Of a DNA stretch of 64,000 nt, positions 27,793-36,997 are shown piece by piece. The position numbers and the translations under genes are program-made. Position 1 is the stretch's first letter. Every line of letters begins with the position of its first letter. Source of the stretch: JAIBJN01 sp963811635 (GTDB lineage Bacteria; Actinomycetota; Thermoleophilia; Gaiellales; Gaiellaceae); assembly GCA_963811635.1 (NCBI GenBank), contig CAWESB010000008.1, positions 77,437 to 141,436 of the forward strand, given 5' to 3'. The notes under the pieces are model-generated. The model was not told the DNA's origin. It did no database searches and saw only the letters and a program-made list of their open reading frames with translations.

Positions 27793-28323
27793 GTGCGCCG
27801 AGACACCCTCGACGCGTGCGCCCTGCGGACCGAGTCGAGGCAGTCGCCCGTCGGCGCGGTCGCCTCCACGCAACGCCTCCTGGTTGCGCAGCCTGTCGTC
27901 GACGTGTCGACAGAGGGTGCGCGGACTCTCGGCGCCGTTTACTGGAAGGAGGTCCAGCGGTTCACGCAGGGAGTCGTTCGCTCACGCGTGCACGAGGGCG
28001 GCGTTGAGCTCCGGCTGGTCGGCTGCGCGGTCCTCCTTCGCCTCGGGCCGCCCACGATCCGAAGCGGTGGTGACGTCGTCATCTGCCGATACCGGATCCT
28101 GGGCGGGCTGCTCGTGCGCGTTTCGGGCGGGACGATCTCGTTCGCCCAGCTCGGTGGCGACCGTCCGGAGCTGCGGTCGAGGATCATCGGGTTCTTCCCG
28201 CGTCTCGCCGCCGGCCCCCGGCGACCCAACTGGACGGGGACGCTCTACGCCCAGGTGCAGGCGCGGGTGCATGCCGCAATCGGCCGCCGATACTTCGCCC
28301 GTCTCCTGCGGGGCGACTTGTGA
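27793..28323 (+). CDS. Hypothetical protein of 176 residues
   Basis: The gene starts at GTG 27793, 3 bases after the topoisomerase stop, and its stop overlaps the next GTG start. The N-terminal 40 residues look unstructured. The middle part (VVRSRVHEGGVELRLVGCAV and ICRYRILGGLLVRVSGGTIS) is a beta-rich domain, and a short basic helical tail ends the protein. No family was recognised. The tight packing argues for a real gene in an operon with the SDR-like gene. Confidence 0.65.
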   Translation: MRRDTLDACALRTESRQSPVGAVASTQRLLVAQPVVDVSTEGARTLGAVYWKEVQRFTQGVVRSRVHEGGVELRLVGCAVLLRLGPPTIRSGGDVVICRYRILGGLLVRVSGGTISFAQLGGDRPELRSRIIGFFPRLAAGPRRPNWTGTLYAQVQARVHAAIGRRYFARLLRGDL

Positions 28324-29186
28324 GGGTCGTCGTCTTCGGCGCGAGCGGGGTGGTCGGGAGCGCGCTCCTACCGGCGTTGGCCGAGCATGAGGTCGTCGCC
28401 GTGTCGCGGCAGGCGCGGGACTCGACGAGCCCGCGGCTTCGCTGGGCGACCGCCGACGTCGCCGTCACCGCCCAGGTGAGGGAGGTGCTTCAGGGCGCCG
28501 ACGTCTGCTACTACCTCGTGCACTCGCTCGGGTCACCGGACTTCGCCGAGCGGGATGCCCGCGCGGCGGACGTCCTCGCTCGCGAAGCCGAGGCTGCCGG
28601 CGTTGGCCAGATCGTCTACCTCGGCGGCCTAGGAGACGACGCGTCCCACCTCTCGCCCCATCTCCGCAGCCGACGCGAGACCGGCGAGCGGCTCTCGCGC
28701 GGCGCGGTCCCGGTGACGACCGTGCGCGCGGCAATGGTCCTCGCGCGCGGGAGCGCGGCCTTCGAGACGATCGTCGCCCTCGTGGACCGTCTACCCGGCA
28801 TGGTGATGCCGCGCTGGGTCTCGACTCCGACGCAGCCGATCGCGATCGACGACGTCGTTCGCTACCTCGCCGGGGTCGCCGGGCTGTCGGAGGCGCACGG
28901 CGAGACGTTCGATGCCGGTGGACCGGACGTGATGACCTATCGGCAGATGATCGAGCGGATCGCGACGATTCGCGGTCGCCATCCACGGATCGTCGAGGTG
29001 CCGGTGCTCTCCCCGCGGCTCTCGTCGCTCTGGCTGCATCTCGTGACCCCCGTGAAGGCGGGAGTGGCCAGGCCCCTCGTCGAGGGCCTGCGGAACCCTA
29101 CCGTCGCCAATGACGACAGGATCCGTCGCCTGGTGCCATTCGAGCTGACCTCGTTCGACGACGCTGCGCGCCGGGCGCTCGGCTAG
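28320..29186 (+). CDS. Atypical SDR / NmrA-like NAD(P)-binding protein
   Basis: This 288-residue Rossmann protein has the dinucleotide motif VVFGASGVVGSALL at the N-terminus. LVHSLGSPDFAERD and IVYLGGLGD are typical of the atypical SDR (a5) group near complex I subunit-like and NmrA proteins. The classical SDR YxxxK pair is not obvious. A C-terminal substrate region (ETFDAGGPDVMTYRQMI) matches the same group. Some relatives are redox sensors and others act on quinones or sugars, so the substrate is open. It converges on the small membrane gene with a shared CTAG. Confidence 0.82.
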   Translation: MRVVVFGASGVVGSALLPALAEHEVVAVSRQARDSTSPRLRWATADVAVTAQVREVLQGADVCYYLVHSLGSPDFAERDARAADVLAREAEAAGVGQIVYLGGLGDDASHLSPHLRSRRETGERLSRGAVPVTTVRAAMVLARGSAAFETIVALVDRLPGMVMPRWVSTPTQPIAIDDVVRYLAGVAGLSEAHGETFDAGGPDVMTYRQMIERIATIRGRHPRIVEVPVLSPRLSSLWLHLVTPVKAGVARPLVEGLRNPTVANDDRIRRLVPFELTSFDDAARRALG

Positions 29187-29428
29187 GCGGCGTCGGTCGT
29201 CAGCGTCCCGTCGGCCGTGCGCTCGCGCTCGGCCTGGCGGTCGCGGCTGGCGAAGTAGTCGCGCACTGCGATCCCCGTGAGGAGGACGAACATCGCCTTC
29301 ACGTCGTCCGTCCCCTTGGCGACTGGGATGAACAGGACAGCGGCAGTGATCCCGACGAGCATGATCGTCAGGACGGCCCTGACGCTGCCGTTGGGGAGTC
29401 CGAGCGGGTCTCCGGTCTTCCTTTCCAT
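29183..29428 (-). CDS. Small single- or double-helix membrane protein, 81 residues
   Basis: It starts at ATG 29428 with GGAGGTG 6 bases upstream. A hydrophobic helix (VRAVLTIMLVGITAAVLFIP) and a weaker second one (AMFVLLTGIAVRDYF) precede a charged Arg/Glu tail. It lies 19 bases downstream of the glutamate dehydrogenase gene on the same strand, so it is probably co-transcribed. No family recognised. Confidence 0.75.
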   Translation of the reverse strand: MERKTGDPLGLPNGSVRAVLTIMLVGITAAVLFIPVAKGTDDVKAMFVLLTGIAVRDYFASRDRQAERERTADGTLTTDAA

Positions 29429-29447
29429 CGCTGCACCTCCGACTGGG

Positions 29448-32400
29448 CTAGTGCCCAACGAGACGCTCGACGGACTCGGAATCTTCCAGGGTGGTCGTCA
29501 CGGGCTTGGGCAGCTCGGGCACGAACGCCGGTGCCGGCGTCGGGCGCGCCCCCTGAATCAGGTTCCGCACCTCGCGGAGAGCGACCGACAGTGTCTCGAG
29601 GCTGGAGAGGCCGCCCGTGTGGATGTCGGCGACGACCTGGAGCGCGCGGTCGACCCCGGCCTGCGAAGCTGCGTGCCACGCGTCGACGCGCGCCTCGGGG
29701 GTGAGCTCGCCCGGGCCGGTCTGGAGGGCCTCGCGCGTCAGGGCGCTTTGCACGCTGTAGAGCTCGTCGCGGAGCGCTGCGCGGGCGAGCGTCTGCCAGC
29801 GGTTGTCACGCGGGAGGGCGGTGATCTGGTCGCGGAGCCACTGCAGCTGCAGGCGCGCACCCAGGGCGTGGTAGACGCCGGCAACCTCCTCGAGCGAGGC
29901 ACCGGTCGCGTCGGCTGCTTCGACGATGTCGAGTGCCGAGAACATCGTCCCCAGTCCCGCGACCCGGGCGGCCAGCTCCTCCGGCACGCCGGCGCGGACC
30001 GACTTCGCCACGGCTTCCTCGTAGGACGTCCGGTCGGGCCCGACCAGCAGCGCCCGGAGCCCCTCCGAGAGCAGCGCGGCACCGGAAGCGAAGTACGCGA
30101 TCTCGGCGGCGATGTCGAGCGGGCGCTGCCGACTCCGCACGAGCCACCTCGTCGCCCGCTCCACCAGCTTGCGTCCTTCCAGGAGCAGGTCGAGCTGGAC
30201 GTCGGCCGCGATCACGGCGTCCAGTTCCTCGATCGCGGTCCAGAGGGCCCGCAGGTCGTAGACCTCGCGCGCGACCGAGTACGCGCGCGCGATGTCGGCG
30301 GCCTCGGCGCCGGTCTCCTCGGCCAGCCGGAAGGCGAAGGTGATCCCGGCCCGGTTGACGAGGCTGTTGGTCACGTACGTGGCGATCAGCTCTCGGCGGA
30401 GGCGGTGTCCGTGCATCCGGTCGCCGTAGCGCTCCGAGAGAACGTGGGGGAAATAGCGGACGAGCTCGCGGGCCATGTACTCGTCGTCCGGGAGGTCGGA
30501 GGCGAGCAGCGCGTCGTAGAGCTCGATCTTCGCGTACGCGAGCAGCACCGCCAGCTCGGGGGAGGCGAGACCGCCGTCCGAAGACCGGCGCTCCGCCAGG
30601 ACCTCCTCGGAGGGGAGCGCCTCCAGGTCGCGGGTGAGCCGGCCGGCCTGCTCCAGGTGCTGGATCAGCCGCACATGGACGCCGAGCATCGAGGGGGCCT
30701 GCTTCCGCGCGAGGCTGAGCGCCTGAGTCTGGCGGTAGTTGTTCCGTAGGACGAGCCGCGAGACGTCGTCGGTCATCTCGATGAGCAGCTCGTTTCGCTG
30801 CTTCTCGGTCAGGTCCCCGGAGGTGACGACGTCGCCCAGGAGCACCTTGATGTTGACCTCGTGGTCGGAGCAGTCGACGCCGGCGGAGTTGTCGATCGCG
30901 TCGGTGAAGATGCGCCCGCCGGCGAGGGCGTACTCGACCCGGCCGCGCTGGGTGAAGCCGAGGTTCCCGCCCTCGCCTACCACACGGGCCCGGACGTCGC
31001 GCCCGTTGACCCGCAGCCCGTCGTTCGCCTTGTCGCCGACGTCGAGATGCGACTCGGAGGCGGCCTTCACGAACGTGCCGATGCCGCCGTTCCAGAGCAG
31101 GTCGACTTCGGCCGTGAGCACGGCGTGGATCAGCTCGTTCGGCGCCAGCGCCTCCGCCTCGACGCCGAGCAAGCGGCGCACCTCCGGCGAGAGCTGGATC
31201 GCCTTGGCCGAGCGCGGGAAGACACCGCCGCCGGCGGAGATCTTCTCGAGGTCGTAGTCGGACCAGCTCGAGCGCGGGAGCGCGAAGAGGCGCTCGCGCT
31301 CCGCGTAGCTCGCCTCCGGATCCGGGTCCGGGTCGAGGAAGACGTGCTCGTGGTTGAACGCGGCCACCAGCTTCAGATGGCGGGAGAGGAGCATGCCGTT
31401 GCCGAAGACGTCGCCGGCCATGTCGCCGATCCCGACGGCGGTGAAGTCGGTCGTCTGGATGTCGACGCCGAGCTCGGCGAAATGACGCTTCACCGACTCC
31501 CAGGCACCGCGGGCGGTGATCCCCATCGCCTTGTGGTCGTAGCCGGCCGAGCCGCCCGAGGCGAAGGCGTCGCCGAGCCAGAAGCCGTACTCGGCCGCGA
31601 TCCCGTTGGCGACGTCAGAGAACGTGGCCGTGCCCTTGTCCGCCGCGACGACGAGGTACGGGTCGTCCTCGTCGTAGCGGACGACATCGGGCGGAGGCAC
31701 GGTCTCGCCGGCCACGATGTTGTCGGTGACGTCGAGCATCCCGCGCACGAGCGTGCGGTAGGACTCGAGGACCTCCTCGCGCAGCGCCTCGCGCTCGGCG
31801 GGCGGCTGCTTGACGACGAAGCCGCCTTTGGCCCCGACCGGGACGATGACGGCGTTCTTGACCATCTGGGCCTTCATCAGGCCGAGGATCTCGGTGCGGA
31901 AGTCCTCGCGGCGATCCGACCAGCGGATGCCCCCGCGCGCGACGCGGCCGCCGCGGAGATGGACGCCCTCGGTGCGCGGTGAGTAGACCCAGATCTCGTA
32001 CCGGGGCCGCGGCAGCGGCAGGTCGGGGACGAGCGCCGGGTCGAGCTTGAAGGAGAGGTACGGCTTCGGCTTCCCGTCGGCGTCGACCTGGAAGTAGTTC
32101 GTCCTGAGCGTCGCCTGGACGAGCCGGAGGAAGCTCCGCAGGATGCGGTCCTCGTCCAGGCTCGGGACGGCGTCGATCTCCGCCTCGATCAGCGCGGCGA
32201 GCTCGTCGGCCTCGGTCTCGCGCCCCTCGCCGCGGGCCGGGTCGAAGCGGACTCGGAAGAGTTGGACGAGCTTGCGGACGATCCCGGAGTGGGCGGTGAG
32301 CGTCTGCTCCATGTAGACCTGGCTGAAGGTGCCGCCGGCCTGCCGCAGGTACTTGGCGAGGGCACGCAGGACGGCCACCTCGCGCCAGGTCACCCCGGCA

Positions 32401-34361
32401 CCGAGGACGAGACGGTTGAAGCCGTCGACCTCGATCTCGCCGCGCCAGGCCCGCGCGAATGCATCCTTGAATGCCTCGCCGACGGCGTCCAGGTCGATGG
32501 GCCCGTCCTCGCTCGTCAGGCCGAAGTCGTAGATCCACGCGTCGACCGGGCCGGCGCGGTCGATCTCGTACGGCCGCTCGTCGTAGACCTTGACGCCCAG
32601 GTCCTCCAGGAGCGGAAGGACGTCCGATAGCAGGATCGGCTGTCCCGAGCGAAGCAGCTTGAGGACGAAGAAGTCGTCCTCGGCCTCGAGCGGGCGGTAG
32701 AGCGTGAGCTTGAGGTCGCCCTCGGGGTCGAGCCTCTCCATCCGCTGGACGTCGAGGACGGCCGCGGGCGGCGTGAAGTCGTCTCGGTAGGCGGCGGGGA
32801 AGGCATCGCCGTACGCCGCGAACAACTCGGTGCCCCGCTCCTCGCCCAGCTGGTCGACGAGGGCGTCCTGGAAGTCGTCCGTCCAGGAGCGCGTGGCTTC
32901 GACGAGGCGCTCCTCGATCTCGCGCACGTCGTAGTCCGGCAGCGTCCCGGGTTGGGTGTAGACGACGTAGTGGAGGCGCGCCAGCACCGACTCCGACAGG
33001 CGGATGTTCCAGTCGACGCTGTCGCCGTGGAAGACCTCGCGGAGAATCTCGCCGATCGCCTCCCGCACCTGCGTGTTGAAGCGGTCGCGTGGGACGAAGA
33101 CGAGGCAGGAGAGGAACCGTCCGAACCGATCGCGCCTGACGAAGAGGCGCACCCGCTGCCGCTCGCCGAGGTTGAGGATCCCTACGGCGATCTCGAAGAG
33201 GTCGTCGACGGAGATCTGGAAGAGCTCGTCGCGCGGGTACGTCTCCAGGATCTCGACGAGGGCCTTGTCGGCGTGGCTCCCGGGCGGGAGCCCCGAGCGC
33301 TCGCGCACCTGCCGGACCTTGCGTCGCAAGAGCGGGATCTCGTCCGGGCGCGCGCTGTATGCGGAGGAGGTGTACAGGCCGAGGAAGCGCCGCTCCCCGA
33401 TCACCTCGCCCGACTCGTCGAAGCGCTTGATCCCGACGTAGTCGAGGTACGACGGGCGGTGCACGGTCGCGCGCGAGTTGGCCTTCGTGAGGACGAGCGG
33501 GTCCTGCTCGCGCGCGATCTCGCTGGCCCCCGCCGGGAGCTTGACGCTGCCCGGCTCGAGGCCGGCGTCCCGCAGGATCCCCAGCCCCGTCCCCGGGACG
33601 CGCCGGAGCACGTCGCCGCCGTCCTCCCGCACGAGGTCGTACTCGTGGTAGCCGAGGAAGGTGAAGTGGTTGTCGAGGATCCACTCGAGCAGCGCGTTCG
33701 TCTCGGCGAGATCCTCCTCGTCGAGCGGGGGTGGGCTCCCTTCGAGGTCGGCGACGATCTCGCGGCCGCGCTCGACCATCGCCGGCCAGTCCTCGACGGC
33801 GGAGCGGACATCGCCGAGGACCCGCTCGAGGCCCGCGCGCACGTCCACCAGGTGCGCGGGATCGGTTTCGCGCACGATCTCGGCGTGGATGAACGACTCG
33901 AGCCAACAATCGGGCGCTCGGGCGTCGTGGGGCAGGACCTCGAGCAGCTGCCCGTCGTCGTCGCGCCGGACGCGGACGACCGGGTGGATGATCAGGTGGA
34001 CGCCGCTCCCGAGGCGGTTCAGCTCCATGCTCACCGAGTCGACGAGGAACGGCATGTCGTCGTTGACGATCTCGACGACCGTGTGCGCCGACGACCAGCC
34101 GTGCTCCTCGAGCTGCGGCGTGTAGACGCGGACCCTCGCCTCGCCGCGCTCGCGGCGTGCGCCGAAGTGAAGATGGGCGAGCGCAGCGCCGTAGAGGTCG
34201 CTGACGCTGCGCTCCAGCAGGTCCTCGGCCGCTACGGCGCCGTAGTAGATGCGGACGAAGGCTTCGAGCCGCGCCGCCTGCTCCTCGGGGAGCTTGCTGC
34301 GGGCGTGCTCGATGGTCTTCTCGATCAGACCGGCCTTGGCCTCGTCGGGCTTCGAGCTCAT
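29448..34361 (-). CDS. gdhB: NAD-specific glutamate dehydrogenase, large (about 180 kDa) type
   Basis: This is a 1637-residue protein of normal length for the large bacterial NAD-GDH family. It has N-terminal ACT-like regulatory domains (HTVVEIVNDDMPFLVDSV near residue 95). The catalytic core lies at about 800-1200, with VPVGAKGGFVVKQPP (substrate Lys), DKGTATFSDVANGIA, GSAGYDHKAMGIT and GIGDMAGDVFGNGM. The long C-terminal helical domain follows. It converts glutamate to 2-oxoglutarate and ammonium with NAD, usually in catabolism. The upstream ribosome binding site is weak (GAGAG). Confidence 0.95.
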   Translation of the reverse strand: MSSKPDEAKAGLIEKTIEHARSKLPEEQAARLEAFVRIYYGAVAAEDLLERSVSDLYGAALAHLHFGARRERGEARVRVYTPQLEEHGWSSAHTVVEIVNDDMPFLVDSVSMELNRLGSGVHLIIHPVVRVRRDDDGQLLEVLPHDARAPDCWLESFIHAEIVRETDPAHLVDVRAGLERVLGDVRSAVEDWPAMVERGREIVADLEGSPPPLDEEDLAETNALLEWILDNHFTFLGYHEYDLVREDGGDVLRRVPGTGLGILRDAGLEPGSVKLPAGASEIAREQDPLVLTKANSRATVHRPSYLDYVGIKRFDESGEVIGERRFLGLYTSSAYSARPDEIPLLRRKVRQVRERSGLPPGSHADKALVEILETYPRDELFQISVDDLFEIAVGILNLGERQRVRLFVRRDRFGRFLSCLVFVPRDRFNTQVREAIGEILREVFHGDSVDWNIRLSESVLARLHYVVYTQPGTLPDYDVREIEERLVEATRSWTDDFQDALVDQLGEERGTELFAAYGDAFPAAYRDDFTPPAAVLDVQRMERLDPEGDLKLTLYRPLEAEDDFFVLKLLRSGQPILLSDVLPLLEDLGVKVYDERPYEIDRAGPVDAWIYDFGLTSEDGPIDLDAVGEAFKDAFARAWRGEIEVDGFNRLVLGAGVTWREVAVLRALAKYLRQAGGTFSQVYMEQTLTAHSGIVRKLVQLFRVRFDPARGEGRETEADELAALIEAEIDAVPSLDEDRILRSFLRLVQATLRTNYFQVDADGKPKPYLSFKLDPALVPDLPLPRPRYEIWVYSPRTEGVHLRGGRVARGGIRWSDRREDFRTEILGLMKAQMVKNAVIVPVGAKGGFVVKQPPAEREALREEVLESYRTLVRGMLDVTDNIVAGETVPPPDVVRYDEDDPYLVVAADKGTATFSDVANGIAAEYGFWLGDAFASGGSAGYDHKAMGITARGAWESVKRHFAELGVDIQTTDFTAVGIGDMAGDVFGNGMLLSRHLKLVAAFNHEHVFLDPDPDPEASYAERERLFALPRSSWSDYDLEKISAGGGVFPRSAKAIQLSPEVRRLLGVEAEALAPNELIHAVLTAEVDLLWNGGIGTFVKAASESHLDVGDKANDGLRVNGRDVRARVVGEGGNLGFTQRGRVEYALAGGRIFTDAIDNSAGVDCSDHEVNIKVLLGDVVTSGDLTEKQRNELLIEMTDDVSRLVLRNNYRQTQALSLARKQAPSMLGVHVRLIQHLEQAGRLTRDLEALPSEEVLAERRSSDGGLASPELAVLLAYAKIELYDALLASDLPDDEYMARELVRYFPHVLSERYGDRMHGHRLRRELIATYVTNSLVNRAGITFAFRLAEETGAEAADIARAYSVAREVYDLRALWTAIEELDAVIAADVQLDLLLEGRKLVERATRWLVRSRQRPLDIAAEIAYFASGAALLSEGLRALLVGPDRTSYEEAVAKSVRAGVPEELAARVAGLGTMFSALDIVEAADATGASLEEVAGVYHALGARLQLQWLRDQITALPRDNRWQTLARAALRDELYSVQSALTREALQTGPGELTPEARVDAWHAASQAGVDRALQVVADIHTGGLSSLETLSVALREVRNLIQGARPTPAPAFVPELPKPVTTTLEDSESVERLVGH

Positions 34362-34432
34362 GGTCTCTCACCCAACAGTCTGTCCGAGCCGCCACCCCCT
34401 GTCGAGCGGGCAGCGAATCGGACCGACGATCG

Positions 34433-34603
34433 TCACCGCTCGACCACCGCCGTGCCCTTCATGCCCGGGTGAACGGGCGTCGAGACAGTGCGGCCGGGGA
34501 GGATCGAATCGGCCTCGGGGGAGGAGCCCGGCTCGGACCCGCCGCCGCACGCGGCGAAGACCGAGCCGAGCGTGAGGAGAGCTGCGAGCGACAAGCGCCT
34601 CAA
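34433..34603 (-). CDS. Small lipoprotein (56 residues) with a cupredoxin-like C-terminal tail
   Basis: A TTG start at 34603 overlaps the upstream stop (TTGA). The product begins LRRLSLAALLTLGSVFAACG, a lipoprotein signal with its lipobox Cys at residue 19. It ends with STPVHPGMKGTAVVER. The HPGMKGT-V-V tail resembles the end of blue copper proteins (C-x-x-H-P-x-M-x-G), but the Cys position is Thr and the rest of the cupredoxin fold is missing. It may be a real small lipoprotein or the remnant of an internally deleted cupredoxin. It is the last gene of the run starting with the response regulator. Confidence 0.5.
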   Translation of the reverse strand: MRRLSLAALLTLGSVFAACGGGSEPGSSPEADSILPGRTVSTPVHPGMKGTAVVER

Positions 34604-35052
34604 TCGTCGTTGCCGCCGCTGTGGCCGCTGCGATCGTCGCCGCCGTGGCCGCCGTTGTCGTCGTCATCGTCGTCGGCGTTCCCGGGCCCGGAGTTGTCGG
34701 CGCGATCCTCGCCGCGGTCGTCGTCCTCGGCGTTGTCGGGGCCCGAGTTGTCGTCACGATCGTCGGCGCCGACGCCGGTGCAGCGGGGATCGTTCGCGTG
34801 CTCGGCCTCGTCGCAGGGGCCGCGGACGTCCTCGCCCGGCTCGCGGGCGTCATCGCCGCGGTCGTCGTTGCGATCCTCGGTCGTGGTCGTACCGGTGGTC
34901 GTGTCGATCGTGGACGTCGTGTCGTCCGTCGACGTCGCCGGGGCGACCTGGGCCGTGGGCTCGCTCGACCCGCCGCTCGCGGCGAGCGCCACGCCGACGC
35001 TGAACGCGATCACCATGGCGGGGATTGTGAGGAGCTTCATCAGGGTGGACAT
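34600..35052 (-). CDS. Secreted acidic Asp/Gly/His-rich protein with CDExEH motif
   Basis: This 150-residue protein starts at ATG 35052 with GGAGGG about 5 bases upstream. A signal peptide (residues 6-25) precedes a Thr/Ser-rich segment, then CDEAEHANDPRC near residue 80. The last 55 residues are mostly Asp, Asn, Gly and His. The CDExEHxxDPxC motif is shared with the next gene upstream, so the two are paralogous. The acidic tail could bind Ca or other cations outside the cell (inference). Confidence 0.7.
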   Translation of the reverse strand: MSTLMKLLTIPAMVIAFSVGVALAASGGSSEPTAQVAPATSTDDTTSTIDTTTGTTTTEDRNDDRGDDAREPGEDVRGPCDEAEHANDPRCTGVGADDRDDNSGPDNAEDDDRGEDRADNSGPGNADDDDDDNGGHGGDDRSGHSGGNDD

Positions 35053-35165
35053 GGAACCCTCCTAGTCGGTTGCCAACTGCTCCTTCGAGGCTAGGAGGGG
35101 CCGGGAAAAGCCCGCCCCCAAGCAGGGTGAAGACTCTTCCGCGCGAAGGTAAAGAAGCGGTAGGG

Positions 35166-35573
35166 CTAGTCGTCGTCGCCCGAGCCGTGGCCGCTCGAGT
35201 CGCCGCCGCCTCCGCCGGAGCCGCTCGAGCCCGAGCCGCTCGAGCCCGAGCCGGAATTGGATCCGGAGCCGGGCCCGCTCGAGTCGTCGCTGGCGTTGCG
35301 CGGGTCGCACTCGGGGTCGAGCCCGTGCTCGGGCTCGTCGCATTTGCCCGAGACGTCCTCGTCGTCTCCGGCCGTCGTCTCCGTGGGCGTGGACTCGGTC
35401 GAGGTCGTCTCCTGCGTCGCCACGCTCGTGCCCCGCGCGACTTGAGCGGGCGGCTCGATCACCGTCGGGACCGCCGCGAGCGAGCCCGCCGAGGTGAGAT
35501 AGATCCCGAGGGCCAGCCCGATCGGGAACAAGAGCCCCGCGAGGGCAAGGAGGAGTGGTCGGGCTCGGCTCAT
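35166..35573 (-). CDS. Secreted/membrane-anchored Ser/Gly-rich protein, paralogue with CDExEH motif
   Basis: This 135-residue protein has an N-terminal hydrophobic segment (PLLLALAGLLFPIGLALGIY) followed by a Thr/Glu-rich stretch. CDEPEHGLDPEC lies near residue 78, and a Ser/Gly repeat tail ends in Asp residues. It shares the Cys motif and the overall order with the downstream gene. It begins 29 bases after the histidine kinase stop on the same strand, so it is probably expressed with the two-component system. Confidence 0.7.
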   Translation of the reverse strand: MSRARPLLLALAGLLFPIGLALGIYLTSAGSLAAVPTVIEPPAQVARGTSVATQETTSTESTPTETTAGDDEDVSGKCDEPEHGLDPECDPRNASDDSSGPGSGSNSGSGSSGSGSSGSGGGGGDSSGHGSGDDD

Positions 35574-35602
35574 GGCTGTTTCGACGCTAGCAAGGCGACT
35601 CT

Positions 35603-36997
35603 TCAGGAAGGGTTAGGCGTGGGTGAGGAGTCGGTAGCGGGGCCCTGAAAGCGCGCACGGACGCGGGTCCCGGGGCCGTCGAGGAGCTCGACCGATCCAC
35701 CCCAGCGCTCGGCGAGCTCTGCCACGATCGCCAGGCCCAGGCCGGTGCCAGGTCCCGCCGCGCGCCCTTCGGCGCCGCGGTAGAAGCGCTCGAAGATCCG
35801 CTCCCGCTCGGCCGGCGGGATACCCGGGCCGGTGTCGGAGACCACGAAGCCGTCGGGATCGACCTCGACCTCGATGCGGGAGCCGGAGGGCGAGTAACGA
35901 ATGGCGTTTTCGATCAGGTTGTCGAGGACGTGGGCGACGTCGGCAGGAGCGGCCCAGGCGTACCCCGAGCCGTCTGCGGCGATGACGAGGTCGTGCCCGG
36001 CCGTCGCGGCCGGCTCGGCCCAGCGTCTGCCTGCCGCGCGGACCGCGTCGCCGAGGTCGACGCGCTCCGGGCTCGCGTGGTCCGAAGAAGCGCGTGCGAG
36101 CGCGAGCAGGTCATCCACCAGCAAGCTCAGCCGGTCGAGCTCGGCCTCCGCCTTGGCGGCCTCGTCCGCGGCGGCCCCGCCCTCGCCCCGGATCGCCTCG
36201 AGGCGCAGCTTGATCCCCGTCAGCGGCGTGCGCAGCTGGTGGGAGGCGTTGGCGACGAAGTCCCTCTGTGCGGCGAGGTTGTCCGACAGCTCGCCGGCCA
36301 TGCGGTTGAAGGAGCGGCCAAGCTCATCGAGCTCCTGCGGCCCTTCGGGCTCGACGCGCGCGTCGAGGTCGCCGCGCCCGAGCCGGCCCGCCGCGGTGCG
36401 GAGCTTCTCCACCGGCCTGGCGATCGACCCGGCGAGGATCCAGGCGAGGACGAGGCCGGCGAGAACCACTGCGAGACCGATCAATGCGAGTGCCAGCCAG
36501 CTCGAGCGGACGCTCGCCTCGACCTCGCCCATCGGGGCGGAGACGCGGAGCGCGCCGATCGTCTGGTCGAGGTTGGTGACCGGGACGGTCACGAGCAACA
36601 GCTCCTCACCGAGCGTGTCGCTGTGCCGCCGACGTACGTCGATGCCCCCGCCCAGCGCCGCTTGGAACTCGGGCCGCTCGGCGGTCGCGAACGGCGTTCC
36701 CACTGCTGCGGCGCCCTCGGTGTCGGCGAGCAAGCCGCCCGTATCGCTCACGACGACGGTGCGGGCGGCGTCTCCGACGGTCGCGCCGTCGATCACCTCC
36801 TCGAGTCGCTCGGCCTCGCCGTCGTTCACGAGGCCGGAGACCCTCGAGGAGAGGACGGTGGCGTTGGCAACCACGTCCGACTCGAGCTCCGACGTCGCGC
36901 GCCGGTCGACGCTGAGCGCGAGCGGAACGGCGAGCGCGATCACCACCGCGGCCAGCAGGTAGGCCGCCGCGAGGACGAGGCGGGCGCGAAAGCTCAC
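35603..36997 (-). CDS. Two-component sensor histidine kinase
   Basis: This 464-residue kinase has a first membrane helix at residues 7-27, an extracytoplasmic sensor domain of about 140 residues and a second helix near 170-190. HAMP (ARPVEKLRTAAGRL) follows, then the HisKA box ASHQLRTPLTGIKL with the phospho-His, the N box NLIENAIRYSP, and the G boxes DTGPGIPP and GTGLGLAI. It is inner-membrane and phosphorylates the adjacent response regulator, which it overlaps by GTGA. The signal is unknown. The downstream secreted acidic proteins are candidate targets or partners. Confidence 0.93.
   Translation of the reverse strand: MSFRARLVLAAAYLLAAVVIALAVPLALSVDRRATSELESDVVANATVLSSRVSGLVNDGEAERLEEVIDGATVGDAARTVVVSDTGGLLADTEGAAAVGTPFATAERPEFQAALGGGIDVRRRHSDTLGEELLLVTVPVTNLDQTIGALRVSAPMGEVEASVRSSWLALALIGLAVVLAGLVLAWILAGSIARPVEKLRTAAGRLGRGDLDARVEPEGPQELDELGRSFNRMAGELSDNLAAQRDFVANASHQLRTPLTGIKLRLEAIRGEGGAAADEAAKAEAELDRLSLLVDDLLALARASSDHASPERVDLGDAVRAAGRRWAEPAATAGHDLVIAADGSGYAWAAPADVAHVLDNLIENAIRYSPSGSRIEVEVDPDGFVVSDTGPGIPPAERERIFERFYRGAEGRAAGPGTGLGLAIVAELAERWGGSVELLDGPGTRVRARFQGPATDSSPTPNPS

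Noticed and set aside
32952..34472. Plus-strand frames opposite the glutamate dehydrogenase gene
   Set aside because: Shadow of a well-conserved 1637-residue gene; no motifs.
34368..34853. A 161-codon Thr/Ala-rich minus frame overlapping the secreted acidic protein
   Set aside because: Composition is a shifted reading of Asp/Gly codons; the signal-peptide frames at 34600-35052 and 34433-34603 explain the region.
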